64,000 bases of DNA. Source: an uncultured Bacilli bacterium (GTDB lineage: Bacteria > Bacillota_I > Bacilli_A > RF39 > UBA660). The stretch lies in the NCBI GenBank assembly GCA_934102355.1, contig CAKOSO010000001.1:301081-365080 (forward strand), written 5' to 3'. Position 1 is the first letter of the stretch; the number at the start of each line of letters is the position of its first letter. Under the pieces are notes generated by a model that did no database searches, was not told the origin of the DNA, and saw nothing but the letters and a program-made list of their open reading frames with translations. Below are positions 31,877 to 40,655 of the stretch, in pieces. A program made the position numbers and the translations under genes.

Positions 31877-33781
31877 TTATTTTTTATAATTATCTTCTAA
31901 AGAAAATTCAACATTTTCTTCAATCCATTCCTTTCTAGGTTCAACCTTATCACCCATAAGTACAGAAACACGTTTTTCAGCAAGAGAAGCATCCTCAATA
32001 GTAACCCTAATAAGAGTACGAGTTTCAGGATTCATAGTAGTTTCCCAAAGTTGATCAGCATTCATCTCACCTAATCCTTTATATCTTTGAACTTCATACT
32101 TTTTACCTTCAGTTTTTTCTCTTAATTCTTCATTTGAATAAGCATATTCAATTTTTTTATTCGAAAAAGTTATCTTATACAAAGGTGGAATTGCTATATA
32201 AAGTTTTCCAGCATCAACAAGTGGACGCATAAATCTATAAAAGAATGTAATCAAAAGACATTGAATATGAGCACCATCATCATCAGCATCGGTCATTATT
32301 ATAACTTTATCATATTGAATATCATCAGGATCAAAATCAGAACCAGACCCAGCACCAATTGTATGAATCATTGTATTTAGTTCTTCATTCTTTAAAATCT
32401 CTTGACTACTAGCCTTTTCTGTATTTAAAACTTTACCTCTTAATGGAAGTATAGCTTGAAATCTTCTATCTCTACCTTGCTTTGCAGAACCACCAGCAGA
32501 ATCACCTTCTACTAAAAATAGTTCATTTTTACTTTTATCTTTACCGCTTGCTGGAGTAAGTTTTGCAGATAAAGACTTATCCTTAGCATTTTTATTCTTA
32601 CCTTTTCTTATATCTTCTCTAGCTTTACGAGCAGCTTCACGAGCTAATTTACTCTTTAATGACTTTTCTATTATATCAGTAGCAACCTTCTTATTTTCTT
32701 CTAAAAATGTTGATAACTTATCTGCCACTATAGAATCAACAACTTGTCTTGCAACAGGACTTCCAAGTTTAGCCTTTGTTTGACCTTCAAACTCAAGTAA
32801 TGCTTCTGGAATCTTAACAGAAATTATTGCAGTTAAACCCTCTCTAACATCTGAACCCTCAAAAGCCTTATCTTTATTTTTAAAGAAACCATTATTTTTT
32901 GCATAATCATTAAATACTCTAGTTAAAGCAGTTTTAAAACCAACCTCATGGGTACCACCATCAGTTGTCTTTACATTATTTACAAAAGAAATAATATTTT
33001 CATTATAAGAATCAGTATACTGTAAGGCTATATCAACATCTATATCATTCTTCTTGCCTGTAAAGTTAAATACCTTATGTAATGGTGTTTTGTTTTCATT
33101 AATCATTTCTACGAACGAACATAACCCATTTTCATAACAATATTTTTCACTTCTACCATCTTCTAAATCATTGACTTCGATTGTAAGGCCACTTATTAAA
33201 AAAGCAGATTCTTGCATTCTCTCAGCAATAGTAGTAAAAGAAAAATTAGTAGTAGAAAAGATCTGATCATCCGGTAAAAATCTAACCGTAGTACCTGTTT
33301 TATTCGTAGTACCAATTTTCTTTAATGGTACCTCAACATGTCCACCATTAGAAAATTTAATATAATATTCATATCCACCAGTTTTTATATTTACTTCAAG
33401 CCACTTTGATAAAGCATTAACAACACTTGCACCTACTCCATGAAGACCACCAGATACCTTATATCCACTAGTTTCAAATTTACCACCAGCATGAAGTACA
33501 GTAAATATTACCTCAGGAGTACTCTTTCCACTTTGATGCATACCACAAGGAAGCCCACGTCCATGATCTTCAACAGAAATGCTTTTATCTTCATGTAAAG
33601 TAACTTTTATATAATCACCAAAACCATTAATAGCTTCATCTATAGAGTTATCAACAATTTCCCATATTAAATGGTGTAAACCTCTCTTATCAGTAGATCC
33701 TATATACATACCAGGTCTTTTTCTTACTGCATCAAGACCTTCCAAAATCTTTATACTATCATCATTATATTGAAGTGCCAT
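31877..33781 (-). CDS. parE: DNA topoisomerase IV subunit B
   Basis: A 634-residue ATPase subunit of a type II topoisomerase. GHKL ATPase motifs are E-I-V-D-N-S-I-D-E-A, D-H-G-R-G-L-P and G-G-L-H-G-V-G-A-S-V-V-N-A-L-S. The Toprim domain shows E-G-D-S-A-G-G-S-A and T-D-A-D-D-D-G-A-H-I. The Q-Y-N-D-D-S-I-K-I-L-E-G-L start and the A-S-V-V-N-A-L-S-x-W-L wording fit ParE better than GyrB. No parC follows, which is unusual because parE-parC are normally adjacent. The start at 33781 follows GGAGATGATGG; upstream ATGs at 33796 and nearby are inside this site. Confidence 0.92.
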   Translation of the reverse strand: MALQYNDDSIKILEGLDAVRKRPGMYIGSTDKRGLHHLIWEIVDNSIDEAINGFGDYIKVTLHEDKSISVEDHGRGLPCGMHQSGKSTPEVIFTVLHAGGKFETSGYKVSGGLHGVGASVVNALSKWLEVNIKTGGYEYYIKFSNGGHVEVPLKKIGTTNKTGTTVRFLPDDQIFSTTNFSFTTIAERMQESAFLISGLTIEVNDLEDGRSEKYCYENGLCSFVEMINENKTPLHKVFNFTGKKNDIDVDIALQYTDSYNENIISFVNNVKTTDGGTHEVGFKTALTRVFNDYAKNNGFFKNKDKAFEGSDVREGLTAIISVKIPEALLEFEGQTKAKLGSPVARQVVDSIVADKLSTFLEENKKVATDIIEKSLKSKLAREAARKAREDIRKGKNKNAKDKSLSAKLTPASGKDKSKNELFLVEGDSAGGSAKQGRDRRFQAILPLRGKVLNTEKASSQEILKNEELNTMIHTIGAGSGSDFDPDDIQYDKVIIMTDADDDGAHIQCLLITFFYRFMRPLVDAGKLYIAIPPLYKITFSNKKIEYAYSNEELREKTEGKKYEVQRYKGLGEMNADQLWETTMNPETRTLIRVTIEDASLAEKRVSVLMGDKVEPRKEWIEENVEFSLEDNYKK

Positions 33782-33812
33782 TACCATCATCTCCATTAAT
33801 AGTATAACATTT

Positions 33813-33846
33813 AAAAAATGTAAAATAAAGAATTTTACATTTTTTT
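33813..33846 (-). terminator. Terminator between rmuC and parE
   Basis: A perfect 14-bp stem (33813-33826 against 33832-33845) is followed by T-residues on both strands. It lies about 30 bp before the parE start. An extended -10 TGTTATACT (-10 at 33801-33806, minus strand) just past it is the likely parE promoter. Confidence 0.8.
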
Positions 33847-33856
33847 AGACACTATA

Positions 33857-34912
33857 TTATTCATTATAATCAATTTGTTCAATATCTACTTTACTAATAG
33901 AATCAAACCTTTTAGTAATTTTTTCAGTAGTAGTGTGAATATCATTTACATCACGACTTACAGTATCAATACTGCGAGATAACTTATCCCATCTTTCTTT
34001 ATATCTAGAAAATTCAATACCAAGTTTATTTAACTCTTCGTGTATAACAGAAGTATATTTATCCCTCTCAATATTTTTAATGATCATCTCAATAACTGTA
34101 AGTGTTGAAATAAGTGTTGTAGGAGAAGTAATCCATACCTTTCTTTTATATGCATAATCTATAATATCTTGATGATAAGCATTTATCTCAGCAAAAATAG
34201 CTTCAGCTGGTATAAACATAATTGCTTGATCAGAAGTAAATCCATCAATAATATACTTATTAGCAATTGCATCAATATGCTTTTTAACATCACTCTTAAA
34301 AGCTTTTTCATAACTGCTTCTTAATTCTACTGGTGTTTTTTTATCAACAAGCATTCTATAATTTTCTAAAGGAAACTTAGAATCTATAGCTATCGTACCT
34401 AAAGGTTCCGGTGCAAATAAAATTGAATCAGCTATTGTATCATTTGGCATCTTATATTGAAGTCTAAAAATCTTGTCATTAACTTCTCCAAATACAGAAG
34501 TTAAAATATGTTTTAAATTAACCTCCCCAAAAATACCACGAGTTTTCTTATCTGTTAAAATACCTTGCAATGATACTATATCACCAGATAATACATCTAT
34601 TTTCTTCTGAGCTTCATCAATTTTAGCAAGACGTTCTAAAACAGAATTAAATGTCTTATTTGTTTTCTCAAAATTCTGATCGATTCTTTCATTAACCTTC
34701 TCATTTATCATAATAAGTCTGTTATCAACTTTAGAAGATAATTCATTAAAATCTTTATTTAAAGAATTATTAAAATTATTTAAATCTTTAGTTAAACTAA
34801 CCTCAAGCTTTGAAATCCTTTCTACCATATCTTTATCATTATTGCCTCTTACTATAGAAATAATAACAAGTACTAAAACTACAACCAATAACCCAACAAT
34901 TAAATACTCCAT
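33857..34912 (-). CDS. rmuC: DNA recombination protein RmuC
   Basis: 351 residues: N-terminal membrane helix (about 2-21), a coiled coil (about 30-115), and the RmuC nuclease-like domain with R-G-I-F-G-E-V-N-L, I-A-I-D-S-K-F-P-L-E-N-Y and A-I-M-F-I-P-A-E-A-I. RmuC limits rearrangements at inverted repeats and has a restriction-endonuclease-like fold. GGAGGATTAGT precedes the ATG, which lies 1 bp after the VTT gene stop. The two genes are an operon ending in a strong terminator. Confidence 0.92.
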   Translation of the reverse strand: MEYLIVGLLVVVLVLVIISIVRGNNDKDMVERISKLEVSLTKDLNNFNNSLNKDFNELSSKVDNRLIMINEKVNERIDQNFEKTNKTFNSVLERLAKIDEAQKKIDVLSGDIVSLQGILTDKKTRGIFGEVNLKHILTSVFGEVNDKIFRLQYKMPNDTIADSILFAPEPLGTIAIDSKFPLENYRMLVDKKTPVELRSSYEKAFKSDVKKHIDAIANKYIIDGFTSDQAIMFIPAEAIFAEINAYHQDIIDYAYKRKVWITSPTTLISTLTVIEMIIKNIERDKYTSVIHEELNKLGIEFSRYKERWDKLSRSIDTVSRDVNDIHTTTEKITKRFDSISKVDIEQIDYNE

Positions 34913-34913
34913 A

Positions 34914-35501
34914 CTAATCCTCCAACTTAAATACTTTTTCTACTATTTTACTTACAACATATGCAATAACAAGCATTATAACAATTTGTATCAAAATTTT
35001 AGGTGATTTAACACTTTCTAATAGACTTTTACCTATATAACCCCAAAAATAAGTAACTGATATTTTACTAATAACAAGTGCCAATAAATATTTTTTAGGA
35101 TCCATATCAGATAACCCTCCACCAACATTTAAAAGAGATGTTGGTAAAAATGGAATAGCAAGCACAACAACTAAAGCATTAAAATCAAAATGTGTGACTT
35201 TATATATTGCCTTATCAATCTTATCTTTTTTCTTTCTTTTACCTATCCATTTATCAAAATGCTTTTTAATAACATACCTAAAAAACAAGAAAACACAAAA
35301 CGTACCACAAACAGTTGCAACATAAGAAAGTGTATAACCAACAAAATTTCCAAATGCTAAAATATTAAGTCCCACAAATAAACTAAATGGCAAAACAGGG
35401 ATCATTGATTCTAGAAATATAATTAAAAATCCCCCTATTAAACCAAAAGATGACAACCAATTAGTTAAAGAATTAATTAAATTTGCTACAAACTCCATCA
35501 T
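34914..35501 (-). CDS. VTT/DedA-type membrane protein
   Basis: 195 residues, five or six hydrophobic segments. G-L-I-G-G-F-L-I-I-F-L-E-S-M-I-P-V-L-P-F and F-L-P-T-S-L-L-N-V-G-G-G-L-S-D-M are the paired re-entrant motifs of the VTT (DedA, TVP38/TMEM64) family. Members act in lipid-carrier or phospholipid flipping across the membrane. GGTGAT precedes the ATG by 5 bases; a second ATG follows directly. A consensus TATAAT lies upstream without a good -35. First gene of the pair with rmuC. Confidence 0.85.
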   Translation of the reverse strand: MMEFVANLINSLTNWLSSFGLIGGFLIIFLESMIPVLPFSLFVGLNILAFGNFVGYTLSYVATVCGTFCVFLFFRYVIKKHFDKWIGKRKKKDKIDKAIYKVTHFDFNALVVVLAIPFLPTSLLNVGGGLSDMDPKKYLLALVISKISVTYFWGYIGKSLLESVKSPKILIQIVIMLVIAYVVSKIVEKVFKLED

Positions 35502-35563
35502 AACTAATCACCAATACTAGTATATATTATAAAGCGAATAAAAACAATCAAACATTAATTAAT

Positions 35564-35851
35564 TTATGAATTTAAAAAGCCACTATATCCTCCAATAACA
35601 TTAACAACTTTATACCCCATATTACTTAAATAATTGCAAACTTTAGCACTACTAAATCCATAACTACAATATATATAATATGTATCTTCATGATTAAATA
35701 GACTTTTATAATTGGAATAAATCATATTTACTGGTATATTCTTACTAGTTGGAACATTTCCTAATTTGTATAAATAACTTTCCCTAACATCAATAATATT
35801 TACAAGACCTATTAAACCCTTTAGCTTTTTACCATCTATACTAGAATACAT
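35564..35851 (-). CDS. Rhodanese-like protein with altered active loop
   Basis: 95 residues, single rhodanese domain: I-I-D-V-R-E-S-Y-L-Y-K-L-G-N-V-P and K-N-I-P at the start. The active loop reads C-S-Y-G-F-S-S (Cys62 to Ser68), where active rhodaneses have C-x-x-G-x-R-S/T: the cysteine is kept but the Arg is Ser. The G-Y-K-V-V-N-V-I-G-G-Y end is typical. It may carry persulfide sulfur, but thiosulfate activity is doubtful. The start at 35851 follows AGGGGTG; the ATG at 35869 lacks a site. Its promoter was not identified. Confidence 0.82.
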   Translation of the reverse strand: MYSSIDGKKLKGLIGLVNIIDVRESYLYKLGNVPTSKNIPVNMIYSNYKSLFNHEDTYYIYCSYGFSSAKVCNYLSNMGYKVVNVIGGYSGFLNS

Positions 35852-35873
35852 ATAAAACACCCCTAGCATAGAA

Positions 35874-35922
35874 TATGAAAAAAAATAAAAAGTAAAGATT
35901 TAAAATACCTACTTTTTATTTT
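35874..35922 (-). terminator. Terminator of acyl-CoA ligase operon
   Basis: A perfect 13-bp stem AAAATAAAAAGTA/TACTTTTTATTTT (35882-35894, 35910-35922) with a 15-base loop overlaps the stop codon and is followed by a T-run. Confidence 0.75.
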
Positions 35923-37654
35923 CTTTTTCAACTTCTCTATAATTAACCTTACCAATCAAAGTTTTTGGAAGTTCTTTTTTATACTCAAACTCCTTAGGAA
36001 TAGCATATTTTGCAATATATTTTTTGCAATGATTCTTAATACTTTCTTCTAACTCTGGAGTATTCATATATCCATCTTTTAAAACAATTATAGCTTTAAC
36101 TTTTTGCCCTCTATAAGGATCACTAACACCAATTACTAAAGATATATAAACAGCTTCATGTCTATCTAAAATATCCTCAATATATGATGGATAAACATTA
36201 TAACCATTAGTAACTATAAGCCTTTTAAGTCTAGTTTTAAAAAAGAAGAAACCATCTTTATCCATACAACCAATATCACCAGTATGAAGCCACAACATAC
36301 CATCATCATGTTCTCTAAGTACTTGCATTGTTTCCTTAGGATTATTTAAATATCCCATCATAACAGCTGGTCCACTTATACAGATTTCTCCATCTTCCAA
36401 AACATTAGCTTCTTCATGAGTTCCAATCTTAACAATTTTATAATATGTATCTGGAAAAGGTATGCCTATCGAATTTTCTTTATAATGATCTCTTGGAGTA
36501 ACGCAACTTGAAGCAGTAGCTTCAGTTAAACCATATCCAACAACAACCTTAGCATCAGAATTATGTTTTTCTAAAAATTCATCAATACTTTTCTTTAAAC
36601 TTGAAGAAATCATATCTCCACCACAAACAATATTGTGAATAAAGCTAAGATCAACACCATCTAATAATGGATTATTAATCATTGATTGAAAAAGTGATGG
36701 AACCCCAATAACAAAACCTGGTTTATTTTTAATCAAAATCTGTGCAAAATCATCTGGTTTAAATTGTGGTACCAATACAACATTAGTAGCATTAATCATT
36801 GCAGTATGCACACAAACACCAAGACCAAACCCATGGAAAACAGGCATAATAGCAAGTATTGTTTCGCCAACTTTATTAGTTTCATGAAATATATTAAAAA
36901 GTTGTGTTCCAACAGCATTAAAAGCTAAATTTGATAAAACAATACCTTTAGGTGTTCCAGTAGTACCACCACTATAAAGAATAACTGCAGCATCATTTTT
37001 ATCTCTTTTAACATAAGGATTATTACTATAATTAAGACCCTTATCTAAAAACTTTTTCCAACTAAAAACTGATATATCATTAAATATTTTATATAATAAT
37101 TCCTTAAAAATTCTACCAGGTCTTTTTTTATGTTTAAACAAAAAATACAAAGTCGATTTATATATAGACATATCATAACTTGGATATGCAATAACTACAT
37201 CTTTAATATATGTATTTTTTACAATCTTAAATAAATTATCATAAGCAGCATCAACAACTAAAATAAGTTTAGATTTAGAATTTTTAAGATAAAACTCGAT
37301 TTCTTTTTCACTCGATAAAGGATGAATCATTTGTGCTATAGCACCAATCATATTTACTGCATAAAAAAGAATAATTGCTTGCGGAGTATTAGGCATACAA
37401 ATACTAACAATTTCATTTTCTTTAACTCCTCTTGCTTTTAAAGCATAAGCAGCTTCATTAACCCTTTTCATAAAATCTTCATAAGTACAACTCTTATCAA
37501 AATATGTATATGCTTTAGCATCTGGATATTCTTTTGAAATCTTATTTACAGCATCATACATAGAACCACTTTCATATTCTAATGAACAAGGCCAGTCATA
37601 AAACTTAGTCCATGGTTTATCTATATAACTAATTTTCTTCTTTGATTTTTTCAT
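35909..37654 (-). CDS. AMP-dependent acyl-CoA synthetase (fatty acid--CoA ligase type)
   Basis: 581 residues of the ANL superfamily. P-loop-like Y-S-G-G-T-T-G-T-P-K-G (about 230), V-G-Y-G-L-T-E-A-T (about 377), the hinge L-H-T-G-D-I-G-x-M-D-K-D-G-F-F-F-F, and a C-terminal lysine in T-L-I-G-K-V-N-Y-R-E (about 574). It adenylates a carboxylic acid and transfers it to CoA; chain length is unknown. The N-terminus is basic with no export signal. The gene overlaps the upstream E2-like gene by 26 bp behind GGAGG, so both proteins are made together and may act on the same acyl group. Confidence 0.88.
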   Translation of the reverse strand: MKKSKKKISYIDKPWTKFYDWPCSLEYESGSMYDAVNKISKEYPDAKAYTYFDKSCTYEDFMKRVNEAAYALKARGVKENEIVSICMPNTPQAIILFYAVNMIGAIAQMIHPLSSEKEIEFYLKNSKSKLILVVDAAYDNLFKIVKNTYIKDVVIAYPSYDMSIYKSTLYFLFKHKKRPGRIFKELLYKIFNDISVFSWKKFLDKGLNYSNNPYVKRDKNDAAVILYSGGTTGTPKGIVLSNLAFNAVGTQLFNIFHETNKVGETILAIMPVFHGFGLGVCVHTAMINATNVVLVPQFKPDDFAQILIKNKPGFVIGVPSLFQSMINNPLLDGVDLSFIHNIVCGGDMISSSLKKSIDEFLEKHNSDAKVVVGYGLTEATASSCVTPRDHYKENSIGIPFPDTYYKIVKIGTHEEANVLEDGEICISGPAVMMGYLNNPKETMQVLREHDDGMLWLHTGDIGCMDKDGFFFFKTRLKRLIVTNGYNVYPSYIEDILDRHEAVYISLVIGVSDPYRGQKVKAIIVLKDGYMNTPELEESIKNHCKKYIAKYAIPKEFEYKKELPKTLIGKVNYREVEKENKK

Positions 37655-38495
37655 CTACATTATCCTCCAATAATTTAGGATTTTTCATAATATCTTCAAA
37701 AATCTTAAAAGACTTTATAAAATAAAAACCATCAGCAATTCTCTCATCAACAGTAATACCAAAATCACACATATCACGTAATTCAACCTTGCCATCATCC
37801 ATAACAACTTGTTCTTTATGTATCTTACCAATTGTCATAAGTATAGAATTAGTACCAAAATCTGTTAAATGGTGATATATAGAATTACTTCCAATAGAAC
37901 CAATATTAGAAAGTAATATAGTACTATGATATAAACTATCTTCTATAAAAGATTGTGGAAGTAAATCATGTCTATCAAGAAATTTAAGTACCCAAACAAC
38001 AAAAGTTAAAATAGGTTTTGGAAGTTTAGCAACTATTTTCATAATATTATCAGTACCACCACCAACCTCATGAGAAGTTCTAATCTTTTTAACTCTTTTT
38101 GATATCTTATCTTTTATTTTAAACACATTGTCAGATGGATCAACATTTAATACTGTTAATACCTCCTTAGAATTATCAGTAAATTCTACTTTTGCAACAA
38201 AAGATAAAGATACATTCTTTCTATCATAAAATGTTTTATTTATAATAAATCTATTAAGAAGTGGTCTATTATAAATCACCTTAGCTATTGCACATGAAAA
38301 AGCATGAAAATAAGTTATCTTATCATCACTATTTTTTTTATTATAAGAATCAATATATTTAACTAATTCAGTAACATCAACATTTCTAGTTATAAAACAA
38401 TCTGAATCACATCTTTTAGGTTGTAATCTAATTTGAATCTTATGTAGAGCATCAACATTTTTAACCTTAACAGCATCTTTTCTTTTCCCAAACAT
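37629..38495 (-). CDS. E2/CAT-like acyltransferase domain protein, catalytic His missing
   Basis: 288 residues matching the catalytic domain of 2-oxoacid dehydrogenase E2 without lipoyl or subunit-binding domains. V-D-V-T-E-L-V-K-Y and I-T-Y-F-H-A-F-S-C-A-I-A-K lie near the start, L-S-N-I-G-S-I-G in the middle, and G-I-T-V-D-E-R-I-A-D-G-F at the end. The active-site motif of E2 and CAT enzymes is H-x-x-x-D-G; here His is Glu (Glu251) and Asp255-Gly256 remain. The trimeric fold may be kept with altered chemistry. It is fused by overlap to an acyl-CoA ligase gene. AGAGAGG precedes the ATG. Confidence 0.8.
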   Translation of the reverse strand: MFGKRKDAVKVKNVDALHKIQIRLQPKRCDSDCFITRNVDVTELVKYIDSYNKKNSDDKITYFHAFSCAIAKVIYNRPLLNRFIINKTFYDRKNVSLSFVAKVEFTDNSKEVLTVLNVDPSDNVFKIKDKISKRVKKIRTSHEVGGGTDNIMKIVAKLPKPILTFVVWVLKFLDRHDLLPQSFIEDSLYHSTILLSNIGSIGSNSIYHHLTDFGTNSILMTIGKIHKEQVVMDDGKVELRDMCDFGITVDERIADGFYFIKSFKIFEDIMKNPKLLEDNVDEKIKEEN

Positions 38496-38543
38496 AATAT
38501 ACCTCTCTATCTAATATAAAGTATACTATCAAATGAAATATTT

Positions 38544-38831
38544 TTAAACATCTTTTTTTAAACTTTCCACCTCCTTAGTCAAGGCATCAATTAATTTTTT
38601 AAGCATTTTAATTGTATCTTCATTACTGTCCGGATCATAATTACTATCAGAAACATTCTGCGTTTGTAACTGCTTAAAATATGCATTAGTACATAAAACC
38701 TGAGCAATTAACATAAGCCAGTTACCAAGTGCATTTTGTTCTACATAAGTAGAATCATCTAAAAGAATATACCCAACAGCAACAGCTGATAAAGTTGAAA
38801 CCTTAGGTGGTAATTTTTTCATAAAATTCAT
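38544..38831 (-). CDS. Unrecognised small protein with coiled-coil tail
   Basis: 95 residues, no family recognised. A moderately hydrophobic first half (V-S-T-L-S-A-V-A-V-G-Y-I-L-L and N-W-L-M-L-I-A-Q-V-L-C) is followed by an Asn/Asp-rich linker and a helical, coiled-coil-like end (T-I-K-M-L-K-K-L-I-D-A-L-T-K-E-V-E-S-L). The start at 38831 has AAGTGAT upstream; the GTG at 38840 overlaps that site. It sits alone, divergent from the ABC transporter, with no clear terminator. Confidence 0.6.
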   Translation of the reverse strand: MNFMKKLPPKVSTLSAVAVGYILLDDSTYVEQNALGNWLMLIAQVLCTNAYFKQLQTQNVSDSNYDPDSNEDTIKMLKKLIDALTKEVESLKKDV

Positions 38832-38926
38832 ACGTATCACTTAATCTTATGCAAAACTATTACATTTAAATTAGAACTAAAATATAAAAATAGAATATAA
38901 TACACTGTAATTAGAAGGAGGATAAA

Positions 38927-39916
38927 ATGCGTAAATATTTAACTTTACTTGTTTCATTGCTTATTATAGTATTATGTTTTGTTTTTTATAAAATAGAAAC
39001 TAGACAAGAAAAAACAAATCTTACTAAAGTAACTGTAGCAGAAGTAACACATAGTGTCTTCTACGCTCCACAGTATATAGCAATTAAAAATGAGTATTTC
39101 AAAGAAGAAGGATTAGATATCGAATTGATTCTAACTCCTGGTGCAGATAATGTTATGGCTGCAGTATTATCAAAAGATGCTGATATTGGTCTATCTGGAG
39201 CTGAAGCAACAATATATGTATACAATGCTGGAGAAAAAGACTATATAAAAACATTTGCACAATTAACACAAAAAGATGGATCATTTATAGTTTCAAGAGA
39301 AAAAATTGAAAACTTCACTCTTAATGATCTAAAAGGTAAATACATCATTGGAGGAAGAATCGGTGGTATGCCAGAAATGACATTAGAATGGGCATTAAAA
39401 GAAAATAATATAGATCCCAAAAAAGATCTAACTATAGATACAAGTATTGCCTTTGCATCAATGTCAAGTGCTTTCATAGGTGGAACTGGAGACTTTGTTG
39501 CATTATTTGAACCAACTGCAACACAAATAGAAAATCAAGGTTATGGATACAAAGTTGCATCATTAGGTTCACTTGGAGGAGTAGTACCATATACTGCATA
39601 TAATGCAAGATCAAGCTACATAGAAAACAACAAAGACGTTATAGAAAAATTTACAAGAGCAATAGAAAAGGGCTTAAAATTTGTACATGAAAATGATAGT
39701 GAAACTATTGCAAATAAAATTCTAGAATTCTTTCCAGATACATCATTAAATGATTTAACTAAAGCAATAGAAGCATATAAACAAAATGAAACATGGCCTA
39801 ATAATACTACCTTCACAGAAGAATCATGGAATCACTTACAAGAAATAATTGTAGAAGCAGGACAATTAGATAAAGATAAAACTGTAAATTACAGTGATTT
39901 AATTTATGAAAGATAA
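38927..39916 (+). CDS. NMT1/THI5-like ABC transporter substrate-binding protein
   Basis: 329 residues. An N-terminal hydrophobic segment (about 4-22) ends in I-V-L-C, which is not a good lipobox, so the protein may stay anchored by the helix. The body follows the SsuA/TauA/ThiY type: V-F-Y-A-P-Q-Y-I-A-I-K-N-E-Y-F-K-E-E-G-L-D-I, A-D-I-G-L-S-G-A-E-A, L-K-G-K-Y-I-I-G-G, and E-P-T-A-T-Q-I. Substrates in this family include sulfonates, nitrate and pyrimidine or riboflavin precursors; none can be assigned. AGAAGGAGG and a TATAAT (38896-38901) lie upstream. First gene of the ABC operon. Confidence 0.87.
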   Translation: MRKYLTLLVSLLIIVLCFVFYKIETRQEKTNLTKVTVAEVTHSVFYAPQYIAIKNEYFKEEGLDIELILTPGADNVMAAVLSKDADIGLSGAEATIYVYNAGEKDYIKTFAQLTQKDGSFIVSREKIENFTLNDLKGKYIIGGRIGGMPEMTLEWALKENNIDPKKDLTIDTSIAFASMSSAFIGGTGDFVALFEPTATQIENQGYGYKVASLGSLGGVVPYTAYNARSSYIENNKDVIEKFTRAIEKGLKFVHENDSETIANKILEFFPDTSLNDLTKAIEAYKQNETWPNNTTFTEESWNHLQEIIVEAGQLDKDKTVNYSDLIYER

Positions 39917-40655
39917 AATATTAGAACTTAAAAATATCAAGAAAATATATCACGAAAAACAAGGAGAAATTATCGCACTTGATAATATCTCTTTTAATGT
40001 AAGAGATAAAGAATTTATATCAATAATTGGTCCATCTGGTTGTGGTAAATCAACAATTTTAAGTATCCTAGCAAACATAGAAAGTCTAACACAAGGAGAA
40101 ATAAAAATAAAAGACAAAGTAAAAGTAGGATACATGTTACAACAAGATTCATTATTTCCATGGAAAACAGTTTTAGAAAATTGTTATATTGGTTTAAAAA
40201 TACAAAAACAAGATACAAAAGAAAATAAAAATAAAGTTCTAGAACTATTAAAAAAATATGGATTATATGAATTTAAAGACAAATACCCAAGTAGTTTATC
40301 TGGTGGTATGAGACAAAGAGTTGCCTTAATAAGAACACTAGCAACCAATCCAGATATATTATTACTTGATGAACCATTTAGTGCTCTAGACTACCAAACA
40401 AGGTTAAAACTATCAGATGATTTATATAAAATAATAAAGAATGAAAAAAAATCTGCAATCATGGTAACACACGATATAGCAGAAGCAATTTCCTTATCAC
40501 AAAGAATAATATTACTTACAAAAAGACCAGCAACTATTAAAGAAATATATGAAATAAACCTTGAAGAAAACAAAACTCCAACCGAAAATAGAAAAGATAA
40601 AAACTTCATGAAATACTACGATGCAATCTGGAAGGAGTTAGATAACCATGTATAG
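39906..40655 (+). CDS. ABC transporter ATP-binding protein, SsuB/TauB type
   Basis: 249 residues. Walker A G-P-S-G-C-G-K-S-T (42-50), signature L-S-G-G-M-R-Q-R-V-A, Walker B I-L-L-L-D-E-P-F-S-A-L-D, and the H-loop V-T-H-D-I-A-E-A. This subclass energises importers with NMT1-like binding proteins. Its start overlaps the end of the binding-protein gene by 11 bp and its end overlaps the permease by 8 bp, consistent with one complex. Confidence 0.93.
   Translation: MKDKILELKNIKKIYHEKQGEIIALDNISFNVRDKEFISIIGPSGCGKSTILSILANIESLTQGEIKIKDKVKVGYMLQQDSLFPWKTVLENCYIGLKIQKQDTKENKNKVLELLKKYGLYEFKDKYPSSLSGGMRQRVALIRTLATNPDILLLDEPFSALDYQTRLKLSDDLYKIIKNEKKSAIMVTHDIAEAISLSQRIILLTKRPATIKEIYEINLEENKTPTENRKDKNFMKYYDAIWKELDNHV

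Noticed and set aside
35560..35585. Terminator after the rhodanese gene
   Set aside because: The TTAATTAA-type symmetry is low-complexity AT sequence without a stable stem or T-run.
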